Positions 19,201 to 26,807 of a stretch of 64,000 nucleotides of DNA are shown one piece after another. This stretch comes from Pseudomonas alloputida (GTDB lineage: Bacteria; Pseudomonadota; Gammaproteobacteria; Pseudomonadales; Pseudomonadaceae): the NCBI RefSeq assembly GCF_021283545.2, contig NZ_CP128540.1, forward strand, positions 2,887,501 to 2,951,500, written 5' to 3'. The notes under the pieces are model-generated. The model saw only the letters and a program-made list of their open reading frames with translations. It was not told the DNA's origin and did not search any database. The translations under genes were made by a program, and so were the position numbers. Within the stretch, counting starts at the first letter, position 1. Every line of letters begins with the position of its first letter.

Positions 19201-19256
19201 ATGCGGACTTCCTTCTTGAGGTGCTGAAAGACAGCTTCACCGCGGCGCTGAAATAG
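16209..19256 (+). CDS. Three-domain fusion: APH-type kinase, M23 peptidase-like domain, class III aminotransferase-fold phospho-lyase
   Basis: 1015 residues with no signal peptide. Domain 1 (about 20-350) is an aminoglycoside/hydroxylysine-kinase fold with catalytic [12 protein letters not shown] and metal-binding FIDFGDAV. Domain 2 (about 415-570) is an M23/LytM fold with intact metal ligands His443 and Asp447 (LHVGVD) and His534/His536 (HLHLQ). Domain 3 (about 590-1015) is a class III PLP enzyme with Schiff-base Lys856 ([11 protein letters not shown]) and [11 protein letters not shown]. It resembles AGXT2L-type phospho-lyases, which eliminate phosphate from phosphoethanolamine or phosphohydroxylysine. 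A kinase joined to such a lyase suggests that an amino alcohol is phosphorylated and then cleaved to an aldehyde, ammonia and phosphate. The role of a cytoplasmic M23 domain is unclear. Divergent from an AsnC regulator; monocistronic. Confidence 0.85.
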   Translation: MTDLSHPAPRFSASDAEGLAKDFFNVTGTATPLDGERDRNYRLETGVDAGWILKIVNASEPRVESEFQTALLDHLAVHGAHLGVPHLRASVTGDYLPSVASSTGEQHAVRLVSWLAGTPLAKARRSLALMRNFGQALGELDRALQGFMHPGAVRNLDWDLRHAARSRSRLHCIKDPDRRAVAERFIARFEQTVQPKLASLRAQVIHNDANDWNILVDAETPRSVTGFIDFGDAVHTVLIAEVAIASAYAILDMDDPIGAAAALVAGFHEKYPLQAQELDVLFNLIAMRLVISVTFSASRQDQTDDNPYLAISEAPAWRLLEQLDSMNPRLATGILRKACGFDAIEGAGEVRRWIADNHKSFADLVRPSAAILDKVIAPFGDASHEMTIASAQQRPADATRWWNEFSAAHKAPLGIGPWGEVRAVYTDSAFESRFIKGQHRTLHVGVDLLMPAGTPLYAPIAGTVRSVEVEPDPLGYGGLVMLEHTPPGCPPFLTLWGHMAHEALSRLKAGDKLEAGDLVGYMGSDHENGGWIPHLHLQLVTDTQLRACEVIGVGEPAYREAWADLFPDASALAGIPPETYSQQGMTKAQIITRRKELLLPNLSISYTDPIKFVRGDGVWLIDNFGRAYLDCFNNVCHLGHSHPDVVEALTRQAALLNTNTRYLHDNIVEYAERLTGTLPKGLCVASFGCSGSEANSLMLRMARNYTGSDQAIVLDWAYHGTTQELIDLSPYKYKRKAGKGRAAHVYEAVVPDSYYAPEHWPVEAHGKRFAESVAEQLDAMRKAGKRPGFFIAESIPSVAGQVFLPEHYLKEVYAMVRAEGGLCLADEVQVGFGRVGSHWWAFETQGVVPDAVSMGKPIGNGHPMSAVVTTREVADAFNNGMEYFNTFAGNPVSCAVGLAVLDAIERDQLKENALSVGHYLLEGLRKLQQQFDVIGDVRGLGLFLGIVLVTDRKSKAPATALARKVADGARERGVLIGTEGPHDNVLKMRPSMIFSRANADFLLEVLKDSFTAALK

Positions 19257-19269
19257 CGTTTCAGCGCGG

Positions 19270-19297
19270 GCAGGGCGTGCGCATGTGCACGCCCTGC
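19270..19297. terminator. Hairpin between convergent genes, terminator-like without U-tract
   Basis: The arms GCAGGGCGTGC (19270-19280) and GCACGCCCTGC (19287-19297) pair perfectly around six bases. It lies just after the fusion gene and before the end of the convergent MscS gene. There is no run of T on either strand, so its efficiency as an intrinsic terminator is uncertain. Confidence 0.5.
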
Positions 19298-19334
19298 GGT
19301 GCACCTATCTGGCGAGCCGGGCAGGTTGCCAGCA

Positions 19335-20459
19335 TCAAGCGCCCCTGATGCTCAGGCCTTCGCGAGCCTGGCCATGCAGGCCGGACGCCTCTGGCAATGC
19401 CGTGACCTTGATCGCGCGCACCGGCACGGCGAACTTGGCGCCGATTTGCGAGAACCGCTCCAGCAGCCTGAAGTTGATCGCCTGCTGAATGTCCATGTAA
19501 AGGTTGTAGCCTGGGTCCTGGACGATGTAGACACACTCGAACTCCAGCGCCTCTTTGCCGAAGCCGCGCAGGTGAGCGCGATCGAAACGCGCCTGCTCCT
19601 GGGCCTTGATGGCGTCTTCTACGATGGCTGGCGCTTTCTTCACGGCCTCGGTGGGCGTGTCGTAGGAAAGCCCGAACTCGAACACGATGCGACGCTCTTG
19701 CAGGCGCTTGTAATTCTGGATGGTGCTGCTGATCATGCTGGCGTTGGCCATGACGATCTGTTCGCCGCCGAGGCTGCGGATGCGTGTGGTTTTGAGGCCG
19801 ACGTGCTCAACGGTGCCCGCCAGGGGCCCGATGACGATGAAGTCACCGATCTCGAACGGCTTGTCCACGGCGATCGACAACGAAGCGAACAGGTCGCCAA
19901 GGATATTCTGCACAGCCAGCGCCACTGCGATGCCGCCCACGCCCAGGCTGGCGACGAAGGCGGTGATGTTCACCCCCAGGTTCGACAGCATCGCCAGCAC
20001 TACGACTGACCACAACAGGACCCGCGCGCCCCAGGCTGAAAGGGTTGCCAGTGCGCTGCCCTGGTTCAGGCCGTCGGTACGGTGGCGGGCGAAGTAACGG
20101 CTCAGGCCCAGGCCGATGGCGCGGTTGGCCCACAGGCCAATCTGCAAGGCCGCGACCACGAACCACAGGCTGCTGACCCTGGTCAGCCAGCGCTCGGGCA
20201 GGTCGAGCATGCTCAGGCCCACCAGCAAGGAGGCCAGCAACAACAGAAAGTTGCTGGTGCCGGAAAGCACCTTGGCCATTATCTGGCTCAGTGGGCCTTC
20301 GTGTTCGGACCAGCGCCGTACCCGGCGCATCAGGAAACTGATGGCGGCACGGGCGACCAGGAAGACCAAGGTGGCGACTGTCAGCGCCACCAGCAGATTG
20401 AGAATGGAGATGCCGAATACGGTGGTTTCGGTGAAAAACGCGATGATGCGGTCGTTCAT
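19335..20459 (-). CDS. MscS-family mechanosensitive channel
   Basis: 374 residues from the ATG at 20459, preceded by GAGGTACTC. There are three to five membrane helices in the first 170 residues. The pore-lining TM3 and beta-domain signature follow (NITAFVASLGVGGIAVALAVQNILGDLFASL with its Gly/Ala-rich helix, then KPFEIGDFIVI). The C-terminal cytosolic domain ends near ALPEASGL. It belongs to the larger MscS-like group with extra N-terminal helices. Inner membrane; releases solutes on hypo-osmotic shock. The longer frame from 20510 adds a non-homologous leader. Confidence 0.85.
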   Translation of the reverse strand: MNDRIIAFFTETTVFGISILNLLVALTVATLVFLVARAAISFLMRRVRRWSEHEGPLSQIMAKVLSGTSNFLLLLASLLVGLSMLDLPERWLTRVSSLWFVVAALQIGLWANRAIGLGLSRYFARHRTDGLNQGSALATLSAWGARVLLWSVVVLAMLSNLGVNITAFVASLGVGGIAVALAVQNILGDLFASLSIAVDKPFEIGDFIVIGPLAGTVEHVGLKTTRIRSLGGEQIVMANASMISSTIQNYKRLQERRIVFEFGLSYDTPTEAVKKAPAIVEDAIKAQEQARFDRAHLRGFGKEALEFECVYIVQDPGYNLYMDIQQAINFRLLERFSQIGAKFAVPVRAIKVTALPEASGLHGQAREGLSIRGA

Positions 20460-20557
20460 GAGTACCTCGCCTCTGGGTTGATTTGCCAAGGTGCTTTCTT
20501 GGGACGTCAAAGAGGCGCAACAGGTCGATCGGATTTCACCACGCTGGGTTGACTGAG

Positions 20558-21028
20558 TCAGTCCCGGTAGATTTTCTTCAATAACCTCAACAGTTCAGTC
20601 CTTTCGTCATCCGAGAGGTTGGATGTCGCCTGGTGATCGCTGTCGGCGGCGATGTGCTTCAACTCCTTCAACAGGGCCTCGCCCGATTTGCTCAGGAAAA
20701 TCCCATACGAGCGCTTGTCCGGTTTGCACCGCACGCGCACGGCCAGCGCGCGCTCTTCCAGTTTGTTCAGCATTGGCACGACTTGCGGGGGGTCGATTGC
20801 CAACGCACGCGCCAGGTCGGCCTGCATCAGCCCGGGGTTCTGGTCGATGATCGCCAGGGCGGAAAATTGGGCCGGGCGCAGGTCATGGGCCGAGAGCCGG
20901 GCAATAAGGTTCTGAAACAGCTTCAATTGCGCGCGTCGCAAGGCGTAGCCGATCAAGTCTTCAAGCACCCCTTCTCCCACAGGAGCAGCCACGCAAGCGT
21001 CGTCGGTACTACGGGCAGACCTAGCCAT
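20558..21028 (-). CDS. ferR: MarR-family repressor of hydroxycinnamate catabolism
   Basis: 156 residues with a MarR winged-helix fold (LSAHDLRPAQFSALAIIDQNPGLMQADLARALAIDPPQVVPMLNKLEERALAVRVRCKPDKRSYGIFLSKSGEA is the region; key elements are the recognition helix at DPPQVVPML and the wing at KPDKRSYG). It is divergent from ech, the position of FerR in P. putida-type ferulate operons. It is expected to repress ech-vdh-fcs until a hydroxycinnamoyl-CoA thioester binds. A GGTAA-N5-TTACC inverted repeat lies 25 bases upstream of its start. Confidence 0.85.
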   Translation of the reverse strand: MARSARSTDDACVAAPVGEGVLEDLIGYALRRAQLKLFQNLIARLSAHDLRPAQFSALAIIDQNPGLMQADLARALAIDPPQVVPMLNKLEERALAVRVRCKPDKRSYGIFLSKSGEALLKELKHIAADSDHQATSNLSDDERTELLRLLKKIYRD

Positions 21029-21052
21029 CAGGTTTCATGCTCCTCGATCATG

Positions 21053-21180
21053 GGTAATAAAGTTACCTATTTTGCCTGTCCTTATGCGATTCGGCTAGAG
21101 AGGTTCTGGAAAAAGGCAGCGCGCCTAACCCCAGGACAAAGATAAAATTGTTAATGGTTAATTGACATAACTAATTTGAC
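21053..21180. promoter_or_regulatory. ferR-ech divergent control region
   Basis: An inverted repeat GGTAA-N5-TTACC lies at 21053-21067 near ferR. On the ech side is an AT-rich stretch at 21143-21180 with repeated GTTAA elements and a TTGACA hexamer (21162-21167) that could be a -35 box. These are candidate MarR-type operator and promoter sequences; exact boxes are not proven. Confidence 0.45.
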
Positions 21181-21225
21181 CCGTTAGCGTGGCCCCATCA
21201 CCTCGAACAACAAGAGTGCAGAACC

Positions 21226-22056
21226 ATGAGCAAATACGAAGGCCGCTGGACCACCGTGAAGGTCGAACTGGAAGCGGGCATCGCCTGGGTGACCCTCAAT
21301 CGCCCGGAAAAACGCAATGCCATGAGCCCCACCCTGAACCGGGAAATGGTCGACGTGCTGGAAACCCTTGAGCAGGACGCTGACGCTGGCGTGCTGGTAT
21401 TGACCGGTGCCGGCGAGTCCTGGACCGCCGGCATGGACCTGAAGGAGTACTTCCGCGAGGTGGACGCCGGCCCGGAAATCCTCCAGGAAAAGATTCGTCG
21501 CGAAGCCTCGCAATGGCAATGGAAGTTGCTGCGTCTGTATGCCAAACCGACCATCGCCATGGTCAACGGCTGGTGCTTCGGCGGCGGCTTCAGCCCACTG
21601 GTGGCATGCGACCTGGCGATCTGCGCCAACGAAGCGACCTTCGGCCTGTCGGAAATCAACTGGGGCATCCCGCCTGGTAACCTGGTCAGCAAGGCCATGG
21701 CCGATACCGTTGGCCATCGTCAGTCGCTGTACTACATCATGACCGGCAAGACCTTCGATGGTCGCAAGGCTGCCGAGATGGGCCTGGTGAACGACAGTGT
21801 GCCGCTGGCCGAGCTGCGTGAAACCACCCGCGAGTTGGCGCTGAACCTGCTGGAAAAGAACCCGGTGGTGCTGCGTGCCGCGAAGAATGGCTTCAAGCGT
21901 TGCCGCGAGCTGACCTGGGAACAGAACGAGGACTACCTCTACGCCAAGCTCGACCAGTCGCGCCTGCTGGACACTACCGGCGGCCGCGAGCAGGGCATGA
22001 AGCAGTTCCTCGACGACAAGAGCATCAAGCCAGGCCTGCAGGCCTACAAGCGCTGA
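21226..22056 (+). CDS. ech: Hydroxycinnamoyl-CoA hydratase-lyase (feruloyl-CoA hydratase/aldolase)
   Basis: 276 residues, the usual length. Crotonase fold with oxyanion-hole segments VTLNRPEKRNAMSP and SWTAGMDLKEYF, then WCFGGGFSPLVACD and EATFGLSEINWGIPPG carrying the catalytic Glu. It hydrates feruloyl-, caffeoyl- or p-coumaroyl-CoA and cleaves the product to the benzaldehyde (vanillin and relatives) plus acetyl-CoA in the cytoplasm. First gene of the operon and divergent from ferR. Confidence 0.93.
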   Translation: MSKYEGRWTTVKVELEAGIAWVTLNRPEKRNAMSPTLNREMVDVLETLEQDADAGVLVLTGAGESWTAGMDLKEYFREVDAGPEILQEKIRREASQWQWKLLRLYAKPTIAMVNGWCFGGGFSPLVACDLAICANEATFGLSEINWGIPPGNLVSKAMADTVGHRQSLYYIMTGKTFDGRKAAEMGLVNDSVPLAELRETTRELALNLLEKNPVVLRAAKNGFKRCRELTWEQNEDYLYAKLDQSRLLDTTGGREQGMKQFLDDKSIKPGLQAYKR

Positions 22057-22062
22057 GTCGCA

Positions 22063-22097
22063 CCGCGGGCGGCGGTGTGCCGCGCCAAAGCCCGCGG
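22063..22097 (+). repeat. Hairpin between ech and vdh
   Basis: CCGCGGGC (22063-22070) pairs perfectly with GCCCGCGG (22090-22097) around a 19-base GC-rich loop, directly after the ech stop. No U-tract follows. An mRNA-stability, processing or partial-termination element inside the operon is likely. Confidence 0.55.
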
Positions 22098-22131
22098 GTA
22101 TTTCTCTATAACGACAACAAGAGGAATGAGC

Positions 22132-23580
22132 ATGTTGCAGGTGCCTTTGCTGATTGGCGGGCAGTCGCGCCCCGCCAGCGATGGACGAACCTTCGAGCGC
22201 TGTAACCCGGTGACTGGCGAGGTGGTGTCGCAGGCTGCCGCCGCCACACTGGCCGATGCCGATGCCGCGGTGGCTGCTGCCAGCGCGGCGTTTCCGGCCT
22301 GGGCCGCCCTGGCACCGGGCGAGCGGCGCAGCCGCTTGCTGGCAGGCGCTGATCTGTTGCAGGCGAGGGCCGCCGAGTTCATCGCCGCCGCCGGTGAAAC
22401 CGGGGCCATGGCCAACTGGTATGGCTTCAACGTGAAGTTGGCCGCCAACATGCTGCGCGAGGCTGCAGCCATGACCACGCAGATCACCGGTGAAGTGATC
22501 CCCTCGGACGTTCCCGGCAGCTTCGCAATGGCCCTGCGCGCGCCCTGCGGCGTGGTGTTGGGCATCGCACCGTGGAACGCCCCGGTGATACTGGCCACGC
22601 GTGCCATTGCCATGCCGCTGGCCTGCGGCAACACCGTGGTGCTCAAGGCCTCGGAGCTGAGCCCGGCGGTCCATCGGCTGATCGGCCAGGTGCTGCACGA
22701 TGCAGGCATCGGCGACGGCGTGGTCAATGTCATCAGCAATGCGCCGCAGGATGCCCCCGCCATCGTCGAGCGGCTGATCGCCAACCCTGCGGTACGCCGG
22801 GTCAACTTCACCGGTTCGACGCACGTCGGGCGCATCGTCGGCGAACTGGCGGCCCGCCATCTCAAGCCGGCCCTGCTCGAACTGGGCGGCAAGGCACCTT
22901 TGCTGGTGCTCGACGATGCCGACCTGGACGCCACGGTCGAAGCGGCGGCCTTCGGTGCCTACTTCAACCAGGGGCAGATCTGCATGTCCACCGAGCGCCT
23001 TGTGGTGGACAGCTGTATTGCCGACGCTTTCGTCGACAAGCTGGCGGTGAAGATCGCCGGGCTGCGTGCAGGTGATCCGCAAGCCAGCACCTCGGTGCTC
23101 GGCTCGCTGGTCAGCGCAGCGGCCGGCGAGCGCATCAAGGCACTGATCGACGATGCCGTGGCCAAGGGCGCGCGCCTGGTCAGCGGCGGCCAGCTGGAAG
23201 GCAGCATCCTGCAACCGACCTTGCTCGACAACGTCGATGCCAGCATGCGCCTGTACCGCGAGGAGTCCTTCGGCCCGGTGGCGGTGGTACTGCGCGCCGA
23301 AGGCGACGAAGCCTTGCTGCAGCTGGCCAACGACTCGGAGTTCGGTCTGTCATCGGCCATTTTCAGCCGCGACACCAGCCGCGCCCTGGCCTTGGCCCAA
23401 CGGGTGGAGTCGGGTATCTGCCATATCAACGGCCCGACCGTTCACGATGAAGCGCAGATGCCGTTTGGCGGGGTCAAGTCCAGCGGCTATGGCAGCTTCG
23501 GCAGCCGCACGGCCATCGATCAGTTCACCCAGTTGCGCTGGGTCACCCTCCAGCACGGCCCGCGTCACTATCCCATCTAG
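22132..23580 (+). CDS. vdh: Vanillin (aromatic aldehyde) dehydrogenase
   Basis: 482 residues from the ATG at 22132. This start is chosen because AGAGGA lies about eight bases upstream; the in-frame ATG at 22126 is too close to it. Aldehyde dehydrogenase motifs: VVLGIAPWNAPV, nucleotide-binding FTGSTHVGRIVG, Glu in LLELGGKAPL, catalytic Cys in NQGQICMSTER, and EESFGPV. It oxidises vanillin, 4-hydroxybenzaldehyde and protocatechualdehyde to the acids with NAD(P)+. Second gene of the ferulate operon. Confidence 0.92.
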   Translation: MLQVPLLIGGQSRPASDGRTFERCNPVTGEVVSQAAAATLADADAAVAAASAAFPAWAALAPGERRSRLLAGADLLQARAAEFIAAAGETGAMANWYGFNVKLAANMLREAAAMTTQITGEVIPSDVPGSFAMALRAPCGVVLGIAPWNAPVILATRAIAMPLACGNTVVLKASELSPAVHRLIGQVLHDAGIGDGVVNVISNAPQDAPAIVERLIANPAVRRVNFTGSTHVGRIVGELAARHLKPALLELGGKAPLLVLDDADLDATVEAAAFGAYFNQGQICMSTERLVVDSCIADAFVDKLAVKIAGLRAGDPQASTSVLGSLVSAAAGERIKALIDDAVAKGARLVSGGQLEGSILQPTLLDNVDASMRLYREESFGPVAVVLRAEGDEALLQLANDSEFGLSSAIFSRDTSRALALAQRVESGICHINGPTVHDEAQMPFGGVKSSGYGSFGSRTAIDQFTQLRWVTLQHGPRHYPI

Positions 23581-23611
23581 CCGCGGCAGGCCCAGACCTC
23601 CGGCAAGATGA

Positions 23612-23638
23612 CCGCCGCCCCGTCATATCGGGCGGCGG
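23612..23638 (+). repeat. Hairpin between vdh and fcs
   Basis: CCGCCGCCC (23612-23620) pairs perfectly with GGGCGGCGG (23630-23638) around a nine-base loop, 34 bases before the fcs start. No U-tract. It is a second intercistronic stem-loop in this operon. Confidence 0.55.
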
Positions 23639-23671
23639 CAGGATGTACAACAAGAACAAGGAGCAACCTGC

Positions 23672-25555
23672 GTGAATAACGAAGCCCGCTCAGGGTCGAC
23701 CGACCCTGGCCAACGTCCGCGCTACCGCCAGGTGGCCATCGGGCATCCCCAGGTGCAGGTCAGTCACGTCGACGACGTGCTGCGCATGCAACCTGTCGAG
23801 CCACTGGCGCCGCTGCCGGCGCGCCTGCTCGAGCGCCTGGTGCATTGGGCCCAGGTGCGCCCGGACACCACTTTCATCGCGGCACGCCAGGCAGACGGTG
23901 CCTGGCGTTCGATCAGCTACGTGCAGATGCTCGCCGATGTGCGCACCATCGCCGCCAACTTGCTAGGACTGGGCCTCAGTGCCGAGCGCCCGCTGGCGCT
24001 GCTTTCCGGCAACGACATCGAACACCTGCAAATCGCCCTCGGCGCCATGTATGCCGGTATTGCCTATTGCCCGGTGTCGCCGGCCTACGCGCTGTTGTCG
24101 CAAGACTTCGCCAAGTTGCGCCATGTCTGCGAGGTGCTCACCCCCGGAGTGGTCTTCGTCAGCGACAGCCAGCCGTTCCAGCGCGCCTTCGAGGCGGTGC
24201 TGGACGATTCGGTCGGCGTGATCAGCGTGCGTGGCCAGGTCGCAGGTCGCCCCCATATAAGCTTCGACAGCCTGTTGCAACCGGGTGACCTGGCGGCGGC
24301 CGATGCGGCTTTCGCCGCCACCGGGCCGGACACCATCGCCAAATTCCTCTTCACCTCGGGCTCGACCAAGCTGCCCAAGGCGGTGATCACCACCCAGCGC
24401 ATGCTGTGCGCCAATCAGCAGATGCTTCTGCAGACTTTTCCGACGTTCGCCGAGGAGCCGCCGGTGCTGGTGGACTGGCTGCCGTGGAACCACACGTTCG
24501 GCGGTAGCCACAACCTCGGCATCGTGCTTTACAACGGGGGCAGTTTCTACCTGGACGCCGGCAAGCCGACCCCGCAAGGCTTCGCCGAGACCTTGCGCAA
24601 TCTGCGCGAGATTTCCCCCACGGCCTACCTCACCGTACCCAAGGGCTGGGAGGAACTGGTCAAGGCACTGGAGCAGGACCCCGCGCTACGCGAGGTGTTC
24701 TTTGCCCGCATCAAGCTGTTCTTCTTTGCCGCCGCAGGCCTGTCGCAAAGCGTCTGGGACCGGCTGGACCGCATTGCCGAGCAACACTGTGGCGAACGCA
24801 TCCGCATGATGGCCGGCCTTGGCATGACCGAAGCCTCGCCATCGTGCACCTTCACCACCGGGCCTTTGTCGATGGCCGGCTATGTCGGGCTGCCGGCACC
24901 TGGCTGCGAAGTGAAGCTGGTGCCGGTGGGCGACAAGCTCGAGGCGCGCTTCCGTGGCCCGCATATCATGCCGGGCTACTGGCGCTCGCCGCAGCAGACC
25001 GCCGAGGCGTTCGACGAGGAGGGCTTCTACTGTTCGGGCGACGCGTTGAAGCTGGCCGATGCCAGGCAGCCCGAGCTTGGCCTGATGTTCGATGGCCGTA
25101 TCGCTGAGGACTTCAAACTTTCGTCCGGGGTATTCGTCAGTGTCGGGCCGCTGCGCAACCGCGCAGTGCTGGAGGGCTCGCCTTACGTACAGGACATCGT
25201 GGTCACCGCGCCGGACCGTGAATGCCTGGGCCTGCTGGTGTTCCCGCGTCTGCCCGAGTGTCGGCGCCTGGCCGGGCTGGCAGAGGATGCCAGCGATGCG
25301 CGGGTGCTGGCCAACGACACCGTGCGCAGTTGGTTCGCTGACTGGCTGGAGCGCTTGAACCGCGATGCCCAAGGCAACGCCAGCCGTATCGAATGGCTGT
25401 CGCTGCTGGCCGAGCCGCCGTCGATCGACGCCGGTGAAATCACCGACAAGGGCTCGATCAATCAGCGCGCCGTGCTGCAGCGGCGCGCCGCTCAGGTCGA
25501 GGCGCTGTACCGTGGCGAAGACCCCGACGCATTGCACGCCAAGGTGCGGCCTTGA
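23672..25555 (+). CDS. fcs: Feruloyl-CoA synthetase
   Basis: 627 residues with a GTG start behind AAGGAG. AMP-forming acyl-CoA synthetase: P-loop-like FLFTSGSTKLPKAVITT, adenine-binding GLGMTEASP, and hinge/ATP-contact GDALKLAD and MFDGRIAEDFKLSSG. It activates ferulate, p-coumarate and caffeate to CoA thioesters for Ech. The size and the N-terminal region match the P. putida enzyme. The stop overlaps the start of the thiolase gene. Confidence 0.92.
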   Translation: MNNEARSGSTDPGQRPRYRQVAIGHPQVQVSHVDDVLRMQPVEPLAPLPARLLERLVHWAQVRPDTTFIAARQADGAWRSISYVQMLADVRTIAANLLGLGLSAERPLALLSGNDIEHLQIALGAMYAGIAYCPVSPAYALLSQDFAKLRHVCEVLTPGVVFVSDSQPFQRAFEAVLDDSVGVISVRGQVAGRPHISFDSLLQPGDLAAADAAFAATGPDTIAKFLFTSGSTKLPKAVITTQRMLCANQQMLLQTFPTFAEEPPVLVDWLPWNHTFGGSHNLGIVLYNGGSFYLDAGKPTPQGFAETLRNLREISPTAYLTVPKGWEELVKALEQDPALREVFFARIKLFFFAAAGLSQSVWDRLDRIAEQHCGERIRMMAGLGMTEASPSCTFTTGPLSMAGYVGLPAPGCEVKLVPVGDKLEARFRGPHIMPGYWRSPQQTAEAFDEEGFYCSGDALKLADARQPELGLMFDGRIAEDFKLSSGVFVSVGPLRNRAVLEGSPYVQDIVVTAPDRECLGLLVFPRLPECRRLAGLAEDASDARVLANDTVRSWFADWLERLNRDAQGNASRIEWLSLLAEPPSIDAGEITDKGSINQRAVLQRRAAQVEALYRGEDPDALHAKVRP

Positions 25556-26793
25556 GTGCGGCCGGGCTGTGCACCGTCTTCGAGGACACGGCCATCGTCC
25601 AGATGGTGCGCACGCCCTGGGTCGACCTGGGTGGCGCATTGGCCGCGATCTCGCCCATCGACCTGGGCATTCAGGCCGGCCGCGCGGTGCTGGCACGTGC
25701 AGCTGCCGCCCCTCAGGCGGTAGACAGTGTGCTCGCCGGCAGCATGGCTCAGGCCAGCTTCGACGCCTACATGCTGCCACGCCATGTCGGCCTCTACTGT
25801 GGCGTGCCGCAGGCGGTACCGGCACTGGCGGTGCAGCGCATCTGTGGCACGGGCCTTGAACTGTTGCGTCAGGCCGGTGAACAGCTGCGCAGTGGCGCCC
25901 GCCAGGTGCTGTGCGTGGGCGCGGAGTCGATGTCGCGCAATCCGATCGCGGCCTATGAACACCGGGGCGGTTTTCGCCTGGGGGCGCCGGTCGGGTTCAA
26001 GGACTTTCTCTGGGAAGCCCTGTACGACCCGGCTGCCGGCGTGGACATGATCGGTACTGCGGAAAACCTGGCCCGTGCCTATGGCCTGGCGCGTGAAACG
26101 GTGGACGCGTGGGCCCTGCGCAGCCATCAGCGGGCCCTGCAAGCCCAGGTGCAGGGCTGGTTCGACGAGGAAATCGTCAGCGTCACCGCGCAGGCACTGG
26201 AGGTAGAAGGCTGCCAGCCACGCGGCATTGCATTGCCGCGTGGCGTGAGTGAGGTCAGCCAGGACAGCCACCCACGGCCTACCGACGCGGCCGCACTGGC
26301 CCGACTGCGCCCGGTGCACGCCGGTGGCGTGCAGACGGCTGGCAACAGTTGCGCGGTGGTCGATGGCGCGGCGGCAGCCTTGGTCACGCGCTACTCCGAT
26401 TGCACTCATCCGCCTTTGGCGCGCTTGCTGATGGCCACGGCTGTTGGCGTGCCGCCCGGCCTCATGGGCATCGGGCCGGCGCCGGCCATTACCTTGCTGC
26501 TCGAGCGCAGCGGCCTGCGCCTGGAGCAGATCGACCGCCTGGAAATCAACGAGGCCCAGGCCGCCCAAGTGCTGGCGGTGGCCCAGGCGCTCGAACTCGA
26601 TGTGGACAAGCTCAATGTCCATGGCGGCGCTATCGCCCTTGGTCACCCATTGGCCGCTACAGGTCTGCGCCTGGTCCACACCTTGGCCCGTCAATTGCGC
26701 GACGGCAACTTGCGCTATGGCATCGCAGCGGCATGCATCGGCGGTGGCCAAGGCATGGCGCTGCTGATCGAAAACCCTCATTTCGTTGCCTGA
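25552..26793 (+). CDS. aat: Beta-ketothiolase / acetyl-CoA acetyltransferase of the ferulate cluster
   Basis: 413 residues. The only in-frame start near the fcs stop is a TTG at 25552 giving a TTGA overlap, so translation is coupled. Thiolase features: nucleophilic Cys98 (QRICGTGLE), GGAIALGHPLAATG with the catalytic His, and the second Cys in AACIGGGQG. Together with the next gene it has been proposed to support a CoA-dependent beta-oxidative route for phenylpropanoids, a side path to the Ech route. The exact role is not established from sequence. Confidence 0.85.
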   Translation: MSAAGLCTVFEDTAIVQMVRTPWVDLGGALAAISPIDLGIQAGRAVLARAAAAPQAVDSVLAGSMAQASFDAYMLPRHVGLYCGVPQAVPALAVQRICGTGLELLRQAGEQLRSGARQVLCVGAESMSRNPIAAYEHRGGFRLGAPVGFKDFLWEALYDPAAGVDMIGTAENLARAYGLARETVDAWALRSHQRALQAQVQGWFDEEIVSVTAQALEVEGCQPRGIALPRGVSEVSQDSHPRPTDAAALARLRPVHAGGVQTAGNSCAVVDGAAAALVTRYSDCTHPPLARLLMATAVGVPPGLMGIGPAPAITLLLERSGLRLEQIDRLEINEAQAAQVLAVAQALELDVDKLNVHGGAIALGHPLAATGLRLVHTLARQLRDGNLRYGIAAACIGGGQGMALLIENPHFVA

Positions 26794-26807
26794 CCCGGAG
26801 GTATCCG

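Noticed and set aside
21184..23214. 676-codon minus-strand frame
   Set aside because: Antisense to ech and vdh, which are certain genes; no ribosome site or similarity.
26349..26807. Upstream extension of the acyl-CoA dehydrogenase frame
   Set aside because: Overlaps the thiolase in another frame; a strong ribosome site and family N-terminus place the start at 26808.
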